A stretch of DNA of 64,000 nt, taken from positions 1 through 64,000 of the forward strand of contig CAJTKU010000007.1 of assembly GCA_910577015.1 (NCBI GenBank), read 5' to 3'. How positions within the stretch are numbered: the stretch's first letter is position 1; the number at the start of each line of letters is the position of its first letter. This document shows positions 43,617 to 52,798 of the stretch, piece after piece. This DNA comes from an uncultured Lachnospiraceae bacterium (GTDB taxonomy: Bacteria > Bacillota > Clostridia > Lachnospirales > Lachnospiraceae). The notes under the pieces were generated by a model. The model was not told where the DNA came from. It was given only the letters and a program-made list of their open reading frames with translations, and made no database searches. Both the position numbers and the translations under genes were made by a program.

Positions 43617-44015
43617 TTATGCAAATTTAGCCAATACAGCATTGACAAAAGCGCCTGAACCCTCCTGCCCGAACTTCTTGGCCAACTCTACCGCTTCGTT
43701 AATCGCCACGCTGACAGGCACTTCCTCATCCTGCTGCATTTCAAAAAGGGCAAGCCTTAACACGGTGAGCTCCACCTTGCCCATACGCTCCACATTCCAG
43801 TTTTCCGCTTTTTCGTTCAGCTGCCTGTCGATATCGGAAAGATTCTCCATAATCCTGTCATACTTCCCGGTAATATGGGCAGCATCTTCATCGGACCTTT
43901 TTACCTCGTCGTCCTCCAAAAACATCCGCATCTGCTCCGGCATATCTGACAATTCATTAAATTCCACGCGGAACAGTAAAAGAAAAACCTGTTCCCTCAG
44001 TTCACGTCTGCTCAT
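43617..44015 (-). CDS. nusB: Transcription antitermination factor NusB
   Basis: Predicted 132 residues, all helical. It starts MSRRELREQVFLLLFRVEF and ends with the NusB block (PVSVAINEAVELAKKFGQEGSGAFVNAVLAKF). NusB with NusE (S10) binds boxA RNA in rRNA antitermination. AGGGAGAGG precedes the ATG. The asp23-nusB-xseA order is conserved in Firmicutes. Confidence 0.96.
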   Translation of the reverse strand: MSRRELREQVFLLLFRVEFNELSDMPEQMRMFLEDDEVKRSDEDAAHITGKYDRIMENLSDIDRQLNEKAENWNVERMGKVELTVLRLALFEMQQDEEVPVSVAINEAVELAKKFGQEGSGAFVNAVLAKFA

Positions 44016-44051
44016 TTTGTCCTCTCCCTGCAGCGCAGGTGCATCCTCTGC

Positions 44052-44429
44052 TTATTTATTCTTTTGCATATTGACGCCGGCAATGCGGATGTTGACATCG
44101 GATACGTTTAATCCGGTCATATTTTCAATCGCGCTTTTTACCTTTGCCTGTACCTTCTGGCATGTGGCAGGAATGTTGTAGCCGTATTCCACGGTTACCG
44201 CAAGGTCTACCCGGACATTTTTGTCGAGGATATCCACCCGGACGCCCTTCTTCATGTTCTTGATGCCGACCCTGCTCATCAGCTCGCCGGTGACATTGCC
44301 CGCCATAGCCGATACGCCCTCCACTTCCCTGGTCGCAAGGCTGGCAATCATAGCCACAACGTCATCTGCAATCTGTACTGCCCCAATGTTTTCATCCTCC
44401 TGCAAAACATAGGTACTTTTATCTTCCAT
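44052..44429 (-). CDS. Asp23/Gls24 family envelope stress protein
   Basis: Predicted 125 residues. The Asp23 core is seen as GAVQIADDVVAMIASLATREVEGVSAM and VDLAVTVEYGYNIPATCQKVQAKVKSAIENMTGL. Members lie near the cytoplasmic membrane and respond to envelope or alkaline stress. This is the YqhY-type copy next to nusB, found in most Firmicutes. GGGAGG precedes the ATG. It is probably the first gene of the operon running to recN. Confidence 0.94.
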   Translation of the reverse strand: MEDKSTYVLQEDENIGAVQIADDVVAMIASLATREVEGVSAMAGNVTGELMSRVGIKNMKKGVRVDILDKNVRVDLAVTVEYGYNIPATCQKVQAKVKSAIENMTGLNVSDVNIRIAGVNMQKNK

Positions 44430-44479
44430 GTCAGATTACCTCCCATCCTTATTCGCTATCAGTTATTATACCATAACGG

Positions 44480-45745
44480 TTATTCATTCACAAGCCAAAA
44501 AGTCAGTGAAAGCTTATCCTTGTCCTCCGCATAGGCAACCACGCCGTCGGGGCTGTTCAGGAAACGGAAAATCTTCTGGCTGGTAATCAGCTGTTCAAAA
44601 AAGGCATGGTACACTTCTTCATCCGCGCACTTTAACGTCACGTCCGTCCTGCCCTCTTCGTACCCTCTTTCAAAAAACGCTTTTACCTGTTCTTCGTTAT
44701 ATTCCGTGAAATAAGCTTTCTCCATGACATAGTAATTGGCGTCAAGGGCCGTGCATTCCGGCAGCGGCACCACATTGTCAATCACATGGGTTTTTAAAAG
44801 CTGCCCGGTGGTAACGCAGAGGTAGTCATAGTTGATTGCCGGCATGTCATAAACCTGCGTTTCGCCTTCCTCTTCTATCCGGTAAGAAGCGTCCCCCCAG
44901 GTCGTGTCCACATAATAGCCCTCTCCGTCTATCCACACCAGGTTCCATGCATGGCTTTCACTTCCGTAAACATATCCGATTACCAGCGTAACATTTATCC
45001 CCAGCTTGTCCAACAGGTACTGCGTCGCTTTGGCATAGCCCTGGCAGACCGATTTTCTGCCGATAAAAACAGAGCAGATATTCTGGTTATCCTCTGCCTC
45101 TTTGTCGTATTCCGTATGGGAAATCAGATATTCGTACACATACTTTACCTTATCATATCCGGAAGCGTCCCGGCTGATGCCTGCAAGGCACTCCTCCACC
45201 GCCGCGTCAATCAGCGCCTGCTTTTCCTCCCGCTCTTTTCTGTCCATGGTGTATGCGCCGGAGAAAACGACTTTAGTGGTTTCGCCATTCTGCGTATAAT
45301 GGGTATAATGATATCCTTTTACAAAAAAAAGTTCCGGATGGTCATTCATCACGCACTGGAATACCTTGTCAATGCCCTGTTCCCCCACTGCCTGATTCCC
45401 CTGGACGGACAACATTACCTCTTCATACATCCCGTCCATGATGGCATACATATCCTCATACCAGATTTGCTCCTCTTTGGTAAGGCTCTCATAACAGTAC
45501 CTGCCGCTGTGGTCTGTTTTATGCAGCAGGGCGGATTCTTCCCCGAGGGTTACCGTTTCCGCCGCCCCTGCTTCCTCCTCCCCCTCTGCCAGCACGTCTT
45601 CCTTTTCCCCCATAACCATCTCAGAGGATTCCTGTGCGGTTTTTGCACCGCCGGCCGCATTTTCAGACGGTACGCAGGCTCCGAGGAAGCATAAGCATAA
45701 CAGCATGACCAGTATGCCTGTCCCCTTTTTACACATTTTTTTCAC
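44480..45745 (-). CDS. Lipoprotein with transglutaminase-like (cysteine protease fold) domain
   Basis: Predicted 421 residues. The N-terminus is a lipoprotein signal (MLLCLCFLGAC lipobox, Cys about residue 24). After a Glu/Ala-rich linker, the transglutaminase-like core spans about 185-290. It has GRKSVCQGYAKATQYLL (catalytic Cys), ESHAWNLVWIDG (His) and YYVDTTWGD (Asp). Such proteins act outside the membrane as peptidases or amidases; a crosslinking activity is not implied. GTG 45745 is well placed after GGGAG. It follows prfC by 21 bases and may share its promoter. Confidence 0.9.
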   Translation of the reverse strand: MKKMCKKGTGILVMLLCLCFLGACVPSENAAGGAKTAQESSEMVMGEKEDVLAEGEEEAGAAETVTLGEESALLHKTDHSGRYCYESLTKEEQIWYEDMYAIMDGMYEEVMLSVQGNQAVGEQGIDKVFQCVMNDHPELFFVKGYHYTHYTQNGETTKVVFSGAYTMDRKEREEKQALIDAAVEECLAGISRDASGYDKVKYVYEYLISHTEYDKEAEDNQNICSVFIGRKSVCQGYAKATQYLLDKLGINVTLVIGYVYGSESHAWNLVWIDGEGYYVDTTWGDASYRIEEEGETQVYDMPAINYDYLCVTTGQLLKTHVIDNVVPLPECTALDANYYVMEKAYFTEYNEEQVKAFFERGYEEGRTDVTLKCADEEVYHAFFEQLITSQKIFRFLNSPDGVVAYAEDKDKLSLTFWLVNE

Positions 45746-45766
45746 TGCATTCTCCCTTTTTGCTCT

Positions 45767-47362
45767 TTAATTTTTTCCAAACTCCGAAAGTTCCAGTCCT
45801 TCGTTCCTCTCAAGGGTCATCCCCACACTCCAGGCATTTATGAAAAGAAGAAGCGGATTGCCCTTCAAATCCTGGATTTTCTTCATGTCGGACGTGCCTG
45901 TAAGCCTGTTCATGTCAATTTCTTTGTTTTCAATCCACCGGATATGCTCATACGGAAGCGGCTCCAGACGGATTTCCACATTATACTCATTTTCCAGACG
46001 GTATTTCAGCACGTCAAACTGCAGTACGCCCACAACGCCGACGATGATTTCTTCCATGCCGGTATTGAACTCCTGAAAAATCTGGATGGCGCCCTCCTGC
46101 GCAATCTGGGTTACGCCCTTGATGAACTGCTTTCTTTTCATGGTATCCATCTGGCGGACTCTTGCAAAATGCTCGGGCGCAAATGTGGGAATGCCTTCAA
46201 AACAGAACTTTTCCTTCGGCATACAGATGGTGTCCCCAATGGAAAAAACACCCGGGTCAAACACCCCGATGATATCCCCTGCATATGCTTCGCTCAAAAT
46301 CTTCCTCTCGTCCGCCATAATCTGCTGGGGCTGGGAAAGCCTCATCACCTTATCCCCCTGTACATGCCTGACTTCCATGCTGGCGTCAAACTTGCCGGAG
46401 CAGATGCGCATAAACGCAATCCTGTCCCTGTGCGCCTTATTCATGTTGGCCTGAATCTTAAAGACAAATGCGGAAAACTCTCTTTCCACCGGGTCTATCA
46501 GACCGGTATCCGCACGCCTTGCAAGGGGCGTGGTCGTCATCTCCAGAAAGTGTTTCAGGAAGTCTTCCACCCCGAAGTTGGTCAGCGCAGAGCCGAAAAA
46601 CACCGGAGTCAAATCCCCGCTTCTGACCTCATCGAGATTAAACTCCGCGCTGGCGCCGTCTAAGAGGGAAATCTCGTCATAAAGCTTGTCCGCCGCCTCT
46701 TCTCCAATCACGGAAACCAGTTTTTCCCTGTCTTTTACGGAAACTTCCGTGGTTTCCCCTTCTTTCGTTCCTTTTTCCGTATCGGAATACGTCAGTACGG
46801 CATTTTTATTCCTGTCATAAACTCCCTTAAAGGCTTTTCCCGAACCGATGGGCCAGTTTACGGGACAGGTGGCAATCCCCAGTTCCTTCTCAATTTCATC
46901 CAACAGGGAAAAGGTATCGTTTGCGTCCCTGTCCATTTTATTGATAAAGGTAAAAATGGGGATTTTCCGCATGACGCACACCTTGAAAAGTTTTCTTGTC
47001 TGTGCCTCCACCCCTTTTGACGCATCAATCACCATGACCGCCGAATCCGCCGCCATCAGGGTACGGTAGGTATCTTCCGAGAAGTCCTGATGTCCCGGCG
47101 TATCCAGAATGTTGATGCAGAAACCGCCGTACTCAAACTGCAGCACGGAGGATGTCACGGAGATTCCCCTCTCTTTTTCTATTTCCATCCAGTCCGATAC
47201 GGCGTGTCTGGCCGTTGCTTTTCCTTTTACACTGCCGGCCAGATTGATAGCGCCGCCGTAGAGCAGGAATTTTTCTGTCAAAGTCGTCTTTCCTGCATCA
47301 GGATGAGATATGATTGCAAATGTTCTTCTTCTGTTTATTTCTTCTGCGTAGTTGGATGCCAC
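45767..47362 (-). CDS. prfC: Peptide chain release factor 3
   Basis: Predicted 531 residues from a GTG at 47362, which has TTGGAGG seven bases upstream; the TTG at 47377 lies inside that site. GTPase motifs are SHPDAGKTTLTEK (P-loop), the switch I TSSVLQFEY region, DTPGHQDFSEDTYR and NKMDRD. It recycles RF1/RF2 after termination. Length and domains are normal. Confidence 0.96.
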   Translation of the reverse strand: MASNYAEEINRRRTFAIISHPDAGKTTLTEKFLLYGGAINLAGSVKGKATARHAVSDWMEIEKERGISVTSSVLQFEYGGFCINILDTPGHQDFSEDTYRTLMAADSAVMVIDASKGVEAQTRKLFKVCVMRKIPIFTFINKMDRDANDTFSLLDEIEKELGIATCPVNWPIGSGKAFKGVYDRNKNAVLTYSDTEKGTKEGETTEVSVKDREKLVSVIGEEAADKLYDEISLLDGASAEFNLDEVRSGDLTPVFFGSALTNFGVEDFLKHFLEMTTTPLARRADTGLIDPVEREFSAFVFKIQANMNKAHRDRIAFMRICSGKFDASMEVRHVQGDKVMRLSQPQQIMADERKILSEAYAGDIIGVFDPGVFSIGDTICMPKEKFCFEGIPTFAPEHFARVRQMDTMKRKQFIKGVTQIAQEGAIQIFQEFNTGMEEIIVGVVGVLQFDVLKYRLENEYNVEIRLEPLPYEHIRWIENKEIDMNRLTGTSDMKKIQDLKGNPLLLFINAWSVGMTLERNEGLELSEFGKN

Positions 47363-47443
47363 GTTCTTTTCCTCCAAGTCATTTCAATTTTCCTTTATCC
47401 CTTATGCATGTCTGGTTATGTAGGGAATGCGGGCATAAAGTAC

Positions 47444-47472
47444 ATTATACTATATTCTCCCCTACTGCACAA
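47444..47472 (-). promoter_or_regulatory. Candidate promoter of prfC
   Basis: TTGTGC (47467-47472), a 17-base spacer and consensus TATAAT (47444-47449) on the minus strand. The -35 overlaps the last codons of spoIIIAH, so prfC may be transcribed independently of the sporulation operon. Confidence 0.5.
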
Positions 47473-48217
47473 CCGTGCTGATTATGATATTTGCAGCGTC
47501 CACATCGGTTTTTCTCTTTACGATGTCTTCTATCTGCGCCCTCTGCGCTTCTGTCAGTTCCGGTGCGTTTACTACCACGTCCACGCCGCTGTCGCTGATG
47601 CTGACCACCACATCGGGAAAACCTTTGGCTTCCAGAAGGATTTCCGCCGCCATTTCCTTTTCCGCTATATTTGTCATGGCAACCATGGTATCTACTGCAT
47701 TCTGCTTCTGTTCATCGCTCAATGCAGCGCTGTTTATGATTTCCATCAACGCTTCTTTATTTTTAGCGCGTACCTGTTCTTTTAACAGCTTTGCTTCCGA
47801 AAGCGTCGTCACGGAAGCCGTTCCCGTAAAAACAGCTTCTCCCGGTATCTCGCCGTCCGCCGGAGTCTCTACATCCGTGGCGGTAACGTCCGTGGCTGCG
47901 ATATCCATACCCGTATCCAGATAATCGTCCATGATGACATCCGCATCAGAATCCAGGCTTTCAATATCCGCAAACTGTTCCGCATCCAAATCTTCTTCTG
48001 ATAAATCCAGCAGTCCATCCAAAGAGTAATCATCCGTCACGGCGCCTGCCGTAAAGTTTTCCACCCCGGCGCCCTCCGATGACTGTGCCTCGCCCGCTGT
48101 CGGCAGATACTCTTCTTTTTCCAGATTTGTTCCCGCAAACTGCAGATATCCTGCAACAGCAATCATAATTGCCAGTGCGGTAATCATAAGTTGGTTCTTT
48201 TTAAGAATATTTTTCAC
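47462..48217 (-). CDS. spoIIIAH: Stage III sporulation protein AH
   Basis: Predicted 251 residues. A membrane helix (about 9-27) is followed by an acidic Asp-rich linker (about 65-125) and the YscJ/FliF-like ring-forming domain (LKEQVRAKNKEALMEIIN ... GFPDVVVSISDSGVDVVV ... IIISTVV). SpoIIIAH in the mother cell binds SpoIIQ in the forespore to form the feeding-tube channel. The acidic linker looks longer than usual. GTG start after GGGGAGAAAGAC. Last gene of the spoIIIA operon. Confidence 0.94.
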   Translation of the reverse strand: MKNILKKNQLMITALAIMIAVAGYLQFAGTNLEKEEYLPTAGEAQSSEGAGVENFTAGAVTDDYSLDGLLDLSEEDLDAEQFADIESLDSDADVIMDDYLDTGMDIAATDVTATDVETPADGEIPGEAVFTGTASVTTLSEAKLLKEQVRAKNKEALMEIINSAALSDEQKQNAVDTMVAMTNIAEKEMAAEILLEAKGFPDVVVSISDSGVDVVVNAPELTEAQRAQIEDIVKRKTDVDAANIIISTVVQ

Positions 48218-48295
48218 GTCTTTCTCCCCTTTACCGGCTCTTACCAGTTTGTTTTTTACTACTTTATTATATTAGGCCGTCTGCTTTCCTATGCA

Positions 48296-48913
48296 TCATT
48301 CCTGTCTATTTTGTGTTTCCATCCGAATCACTTTGATTCTGTGCGCCTCTATACCGAATAATACCTGAATGGCGTCCGATATATTTTTGCTGACCCTGCC
48401 GTTTCCGGCCCCCTCCGCAAGCACCACCACGCCTTCCACCTCAGGCGCAAGCGTCTTTACCACATAGGGTTCGGAAGCGCTTCCTTCCGATGAATATACC
48501 GTACTTTCCCCCGTATCCAGGGATGTTACTTTCCGTGTCCCGCCCTGGGAATCCTCCTCCAGGGTGTCGGAACGGGTTACCGGCTCATCCTTTTCCACTA
48601 TTTTTTCCGTGGAGGAACGCAGCGTAATAATTACTTTTACCTTTCCCGCGCCTTCCATCTCCCCCAGAATCTCTTCTATTTTCTGCTCCATGGCCAACAC
48701 ATAGTCGTCTAAATCCGTTCCGCTTTCCCCGTTTTTTTGCGGTTCAATAAAATAACTATCGCTATTGTTTTCGTTTTCCCCGGAAGCTGAAGACTTTTCT
48801 TTGCGGCCTGCATTTTCCACAGGCAGTGCAATCACCATCAGCAGAATCCCTGCCAGCACAACCACTATCAGATTGTTCCTGTTCTTCATAAATGTTTTGA
48901 TTTTTTCAATCAC
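48296..48913 (-). CDS. spoIIIAG: Stage III sporulation protein AG
   Basis: Predicted 205 residues. One membrane helix (about 14-31) is followed by a linker and the ring-building motif domain (LDDYVLAMEQKIEEILGEMEGAGKVKVIITLRSSTE ... PEVEGVVVLAEGAGNGRVSKNISDAIQVLFGIEAHRIKVI). SpoIIIAG forms a large ring in the mother-cell-forespore channel. GTG start; it overlaps spoIIIAF by 8 bases. Confidence 0.95.
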   Translation of the reverse strand: MIEKIKTFMKNRNNLIVVVLAGILLMVIALPVENAGRKEKSSASGENENNSDSYFIEPQKNGESGTDLDDYVLAMEQKIEEILGEMEGAGKVKVIITLRSSTEKIVEKDEPVTRSDTLEEDSQGGTRKVTSLDTGESTVYSSEGSASEPYVVKTLAPEVEGVVVLAEGAGNGRVSKNISDAIQVLFGIEAHRIKVIRMETQNRQE

Positions 48914-49337
48914 CGGCGCCCACCTCTATCCTGTCAACTTGTATGTTTTCTTCTCCTTTTGTGCCTTCCTCCTCTTCCCCCGCTTCCGGTTGTTTTTCCT
49001 CGTCTTCAACCGCGTTTTGATTGTTAATTCTTGTTTTAATTTCTTCCATTGTCATTTCTTCCAGCATTTTTTCCGCCGTAACACTTGTTATATTTACTTC
49101 CTCCATGCTTTCATTCAAAATATCCGTATAAAACCCTATTTTGCCTTCAAAATTTCCGTTTCCCCTGCTTCCCAGAATCTCCATGGCCGGCAAAAATAAC
49201 TGAACCAGCACCATAATGCTAATCAGCAGTTTGATGTATTTTCCGTAGCTTTCCGAAGGCTTAAAATGCAGTATCATCTGGGCGCATATCATAAAGATGC
49301 CCACCTGCCTGATAATCTGCAGCAGTTTTCCACCCAT
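48906..49337 (-). CDS. spoIIIAF: Stage III sporulation protein AF
   Basis: Predicted 143 residues. Two N-terminal hydrophobic helices (VGIFMICAQMILHF, LLISIMVLVQLFLPAM) with the conserved PSESYGKYIKLLISIMV segment between them, then a charged extracytoplasmic domain. It is a component of the SpoIIIA channel. AAGGAGGGAAGCC precedes the ATG. Identity is supported by operon order. Confidence 0.92.
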   Translation of the reverse strand: MGGKLLQIIRQVGIFMICAQMILHFKPSESYGKYIKLLISIMVLVQLFLPAMEILGSRGNGNFEGKIGFYTDILNESMEEVNITSVTAEKMLEEMTMEEIKTRINNQNAVEDEEKQPEAGEEEEGTKGEENIQVDRIEVGAGD

Positions 49338-49366
49338 GGCTTCCCTCCTTTTCTTCCTGCACCGTC

Positions 49367-50434
49367 TTATCCGATTGCTTTGTTCGTCGTGTACGCGGCA
49401 ATGGATATTGTAATCATGAAAAGCAGCACCGAAGTTCCCACCGTCTGAAAAAGAAGCTGGCTGCCGCTTCCCACTTTATCCGTGCAGGCCGTAATCCGCT
49501 TATCGCTTACCAGTCCCAGAAAAGCCGCCGCCGCTTTCAGCAGGCAGGCCGTGAGAAAGATTTTTAACAGCGGCACGGCTGAGACGGCAAGCAGTATCAG
49601 CAAAAGCACCAGTCCGATACTGTTTTTTATGATAACGGCAGAACCCAGCACCACCTCCACTACCCCCTCCGCAGCATTGCCGATTCCCGGAATGGCTGAC
49701 AGGGTCTTTTGGAGGGCAGTGGCCTTTACCGAATCAATAGCAGGCGTTATCATTGATTGGAATACACTGATGCCGGTCACAAGCCCGATGGCTGCCTTGA
49801 GCAGGAAGCGGATGGCTTTTTCCATTCCCTCCATTAAAAGTCCCAGTTTTTCTTCCGACCACATCCCATTGATGATTGCCAGCAGGACGTAACTGTTGAT
49901 AAGCGGCAGTATCAGGGTCAGAAGGACATGTTCCACCATATAAATTATTAAAATTACCAGTTCGTAACCCGCCGCTGCCGTCACCGTTCCGGTAGCCACC
50001 CCCACGGACAGGAAATAAGCAGGGATAAACACCTGGATAAATTCCACAATCTTCTGCAGGGCGGCTGCCGCTGTCGCGGCAGAGGATATAAAACATTTCA
50101 TCAGGATAACCAGCATACAGAGATAGTTAAAATAAAAACCGATATCTGCAATCTGATGGTTGTCAAATATTTCGATAAAATGGGAAATCAAGGTTGCTGA
50201 AATCCCCAATACCAGAATCAGTACAAATACATTCCTAAGCGACGTCAGTTCCGCTGTCAGACTGCCGAATATGGATTGAATGGCATCTGTTATTCCTCCG
50301 AAAATATCGCCTGACAGGATTTTGGCAAACATATCCTCCAGCCGGAAAGCATTTTCAGGGAACAGTTTGTCCAGTTCCTGCTCCAGATTGGCAATCTGGT
50401 AATCATCCCAAAGCTTTGCCATATCAATGGTCAT
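49367..50434 (-). CDS. spoIIIAE: Stage III sporulation protein AE
   Basis: Predicted 355 residues with about 7 to 8 membrane helices. Conserved segments include IQVFIPAYFLSVGVATGTVTAAAGYELVILIIYMVEHVLLTLILPL and SAIPGIGNAAEGVVEVVLGSAVIIKNSIG. It is a polytopic membrane part of the SpoIIIA complex. GGGAGG precedes the ATG at 50434. No signal peptide is evident; it starts MTIDMAKLWDDYQ. Confidence 0.95.
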   Translation of the reverse strand: MTIDMAKLWDDYQIANLEQELDKLFPENAFRLEDMFAKILSGDIFGGITDAIQSIFGSLTAELTSLRNVFVLILVLGISATLISHFIEIFDNHQIADIGFYFNYLCMLVILMKCFISSAATAAAALQKIVEFIQVFIPAYFLSVGVATGTVTAAAGYELVILIIYMVEHVLLTLILPLINSYVLLAIINGMWSEEKLGLLMEGMEKAIRFLLKAAIGLVTGISVFQSMITPAIDSVKATALQKTLSAIPGIGNAAEGVVEVVLGSAVIIKNSIGLVLLLILLAVSAVPLLKIFLTACLLKAAAAFLGLVSDKRITACTDKVGSGSQLLFQTVGTSVLLFMITISIAAYTTNKAIG

Positions 50435-50453
50435 GTGGTATCCTCCCGGTCAT

Positions 50454-50846
50454 TTACATAAACTGCTGAATCTGTTCAATCACTGCCAGAAGAATCGGAA
50501 GCCCCGCAAACATGACCGTCAGTTTTCCCAGCACCTCAATCTGCCCCGCCACTGAGGAAAAGCCGGCATCCTTGCAGATTCCCGCGCTAAATTCACAAAT
50601 ATAGGTGATACCCACTATTTTCAAAAGCGTACCCAGATAGCCTTGTCCCACCGACAGATACTTTTGCAGCGTCCCCAGCTGGGAGGCCAGCGAATACAGA
50701 CAGCGCACCACATAATAAAAAATAAGCAGGGCAGCCCCGAAGCCGATATAAAAAGTGTACTCCTGCTTACTGCTTTTAAACTGCAGCGCCATCAGCACGC
50801 CTACAAGTCCCAGCATTCCGATTTTTACAACTTCCAACATAGCCAT
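50454..50846 (-). CDS. spoIIIAD: Stage III sporulation protein AD
   Basis: Predicted 130 residues with four membrane helices; conserved GITYICEFSAGICKDAGFSSVAGQIEVLGKLTVMFAGLPILLAV. It is a small FliQ-like or SpoIIIAC-related channel subunit. ATG 50846 is used; the next ATG at 50840 has better spacing from the GGGGGG site. Confidence 0.94.
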   Translation of the reverse strand: MAMLEVVKIGMLGLVGVLMALQFKSSKQEYTFYIGFGAALLIFYYVVRCLYSLASQLGTLQKYLSVGQGYLGTLLKIVGITYICEFSAGICKDAGFSSVAGQIEVLGKLTVMFAGLPILLAVIEQIQQFM

Positions 50847-50855
50847 ACCCCCCGC

Positions 50856-51050
50856 CTATAAGGAAAACAGCGACTGTATTGTGGTAAACAGTTCAAATAT
50901 GTACGGCACTATCCAGCTCAACACCAGAAGCAGTCCCGCCAGACTGACCAGAAATGCCTGTTCTTCCCTTCCACTGTGCTTTAATACCTGGCTCAATATC
51001 GTTACCAGTATTCCTACTGCTGCAATTTTAAATATCAGACCAACTCCCAT
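50856..51050 (-). CDS. spoIIIAC: Stage III sporulation protein AC
   Basis: Predicted 64 residues with two membrane helices; conserved MGVGLIFKIAAVGILVTILSQVLKHSGREEQAFLVSLAGLLLVL. It is the smallest SpoIIIA subunit, similar to export-apparatus FliQ-type proteins. AGGAGGCAGC precedes the ATG. Confidence 0.95.
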   Translation of the reverse strand: MGVGLIFKIAAVGILVTILSQVLKHSGREEQAFLVSLAGLLLVLSWIVPYIFELFTTIQSLFSL

Positions 51051-51077
51051 GCTGCCTCCTTAGAAAGTCCTTTTTTG

Positions 51078-51596
51078 CTATAGCAATATCACTGTCAGCA
51101 AAAGCCCGCTCATAATGCCGAGCCCAGCCGCCATCCTGCCCTGCTTTTCCAGTTCTTTTTCCCTGTCTTTTATCGCACCGGCCAGCATGTCCCGATACTG
51201 CTCAATTGCCCTTATCTGCATTTGGTTGTCCGCCAGTCCGCTGCAGGCTGACAAGCCTAAGAATATTTCTTTCTCTTCCCTGGTGACGGGAACCTCCGAA
51301 AGCGCTTTTTCCATCTGCTGCTCCCATTTTGCGGAAAAACTGACGCCGTCGCGGCTCTCCATACCTTCATAAATGGCAAGAAGGGCTTCTCTGTAAGGTT
51401 CTTCTGCCTTTTCCCCAATCTGTCTGCAGCACTCGGCCAGGGTCGCTTTCCCATACCGGATTTCACTCATGAACAACTCTGCTATCCGGCACATGTACCG
51501 CAGATGCCATAGGGAGATATGAAATTTCCTTCTGTACCAGAAGCCGATTCCGGTACATCCGGCCACTATACAGATTGCACCGATTAGCCGCAGCAT
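51078..51596 (-). CDS. spoIIIAB: Stage III sporulation protein AB
   Basis: Predicted 172 residues from ATG 51596, preceded by AAAGGAG. The N-terminal helix (MLRLIGAICIVAGCTGIGFWY) and a C-terminal membrane segment (GLGIMSGLLLTVILL) enclose a helical, charged domain distantly related to GspF. It overlaps the end of spoIIIAA by 13 bases, so the two are coupled. Confidence 0.93.
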   Translation of the reverse strand: MLRLIGAICIVAGCTGIGFWYRRKFHISLWHLRYMCRIAELFMSEIRYGKATLAECCRQIGEKAEEPYREALLAIYEGMESRDGVSFSAKWEQQMEKALSEVPVTREEKEIFLGLSACSGLADNQMQIRAIEQYRDMLAGAIKDREKELEKQGRMAAGLGIMSGLLLTVILL

Positions 51597-52531
51597 ACTT
51601 TTAACTCCTTTTGATAGATTTCCTTTACGCGCGGACACCCGCCTTTTTTTTCCAATATAATATATCTGGCAAACATTTTTTCATCCATCAGGCTTTTCAT
51701 AAACGCTTTTTCCTTCATCTCTTCCATCCCGAATCCATGCATGGTGGCAAGGAGACCGCATCCGCAGGCTGAGACGCGTTTCATGGCCTGTACATCTTCC
51801 TCACTTCCCAATTCGTCGATAGCGACTACTTCGGGAGCCATGGAGCGAATCAGCATCATCATGCCGTATACTTTGGGACAGGCGTCCAGCACGTCCGTCC
51901 GAATCCCCACATCATTTTGCGGCGCGCCCATGTAGCTTCCTGCAATCTCCGAACGTTCATCCACAACACCGATTGTCATGCCCCTCCCATACCTGTTTCC
52001 GTCGGAGGCCTGTCTGATAATATCCCTTAAAAGAGTGGTTTTCCCGCATCCGGGCGGGGAAATTATCAGGGTATTGCACAATTTTCCCCCTTCATACAAA
52101 AAAGGAAGCACCTTATCGGCAGAACCTTTGACTTCATGGGCCACGCGGATATTCATGCTGGCAATGTGTTTCATCGTCCTTACCCTGCCGTCCTTTTCCA
52201 CTACAACTTGTCCTGCAATCCCAATCCTGTGTCCGCCCGGCACCGTCAGAAACCCCTGCTTGACTTCATCTTCATACGCATAAATGGAATCATGGCAAAT
52301 CTGGTTTAAGATATCCGAAAGTTCCCGGCTTCCCATTTTATAGGACGCCGTTTCCCTGTCCGTAAAACCTCCCGTCCCGTCCAGAAACGTTTCCCTGTCA
52401 TGCATTTTGACGATAACCGGTTTCCCCGCACGGATACGGATTTCCTCCAGACTGTGATATTCTTCAACCGCCCTGCTCCACAGATTCCGCAAAGGCAGGG
52501 GAAATATGTACAATAAACTGTCCTTGTTCAT
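51584..52531 (-). CDS. spoIIIAA: Stage III sporulation protein AA (secretion-type ATPase)
   Basis: Predicted 315 residues. Walker A PPGCGKTTLLRDIIR is at about 150-165 and Walker B has VVAIDELGSEEDV. It belongs to the secretion ATPase superfamily and powers the SpoIIIA-SpoIIQ channel. The ATG at 52531 has GGAG six bases upstream and is preferred over 52543 and 52591. First gene of the eight-gene operon. Confidence 0.95.
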   Translation of the reverse strand: MNKDSLLYIFPLPLRNLWSRAVEEYHSLEEIRIRAGKPVIVKMHDRETFLDGTGGFTDRETASYKMGSRELSDILNQICHDSIYAYEDEVKQGFLTVPGGHRIGIAGQVVVEKDGRVRTMKHIASMNIRVAHEVKGSADKVLPFLYEGGKLCNTLIISPPGCGKTTLLRDIIRQASDGNRYGRGMTIGVVDERSEIAGSYMGAPQNDVGIRTDVLDACPKVYGMMMLIRSMAPEVVAIDELGSEEDVQAMKRVSACGCGLLATMHGFGMEEMKEKAFMKSLMDEKMFARYIILEKKGGCPRVKEIYQKELKVCCG

Positions 52532-52798
52532 TTTTTTCTCCATTCCGAAGCGCTTTTGCGCTGAGGAGGCGAGCGAAATGTCAGATTTCACTCTGCCATC
52601 ACAGAATTTGTAACGCTTCTCTTAGAAGCCCCTTTCCTAAAACTAATATATGTAAAGTTGTCCGGGATATTACTAAAGAATTTTCTGATTTTGTATGGAA
52701 AAAAATACATGTAAAATGATAGACTTTTTGATTAGAACGTGTTATTATTATTTCAGAAAACGATAATAATTACTATTATTTAAAGGAGGTAATCATAT
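52532..52798. other. Divergent intergenic region between spoIIIAA and the grcA-like gene
   Basis: These 267 bases hold the control regions of two divergent genes. Near spoIIIAA there is a small hairpin (AGCGC-TTTT-GCGCT, about 52549-52562) and another GCTTCT/AGAAGC (52615-52629). The right half is A/T-rich, with an AATAAT-TACT-ATTATT inverted repeat just before the grcA ribosome site. No small ORF with a good ribosome site was seen. Confidence 0.6.
52645..52672 (-). promoter_or_regulatory. Candidate sigma-E-type promoter of the spoIIIA operon
   Basis: On the minus strand TAATATC (52666-52672), 13 bases and CATATATT (52645-52652) resemble the sigma-E consensus (ATATT, 13-14 bases, CATACA-like). 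spoIIIA is a known sigma-E operon. It is about 114 bases upstream of the start codon. Match is partial. Confidence 0.4.

Noticed and set aside
47400..47460. TTATGC/GCATAA inverted repeat after spoIIIAH as a terminator
   Set aside because: The loop is long and there is no U-run, so it was not called.
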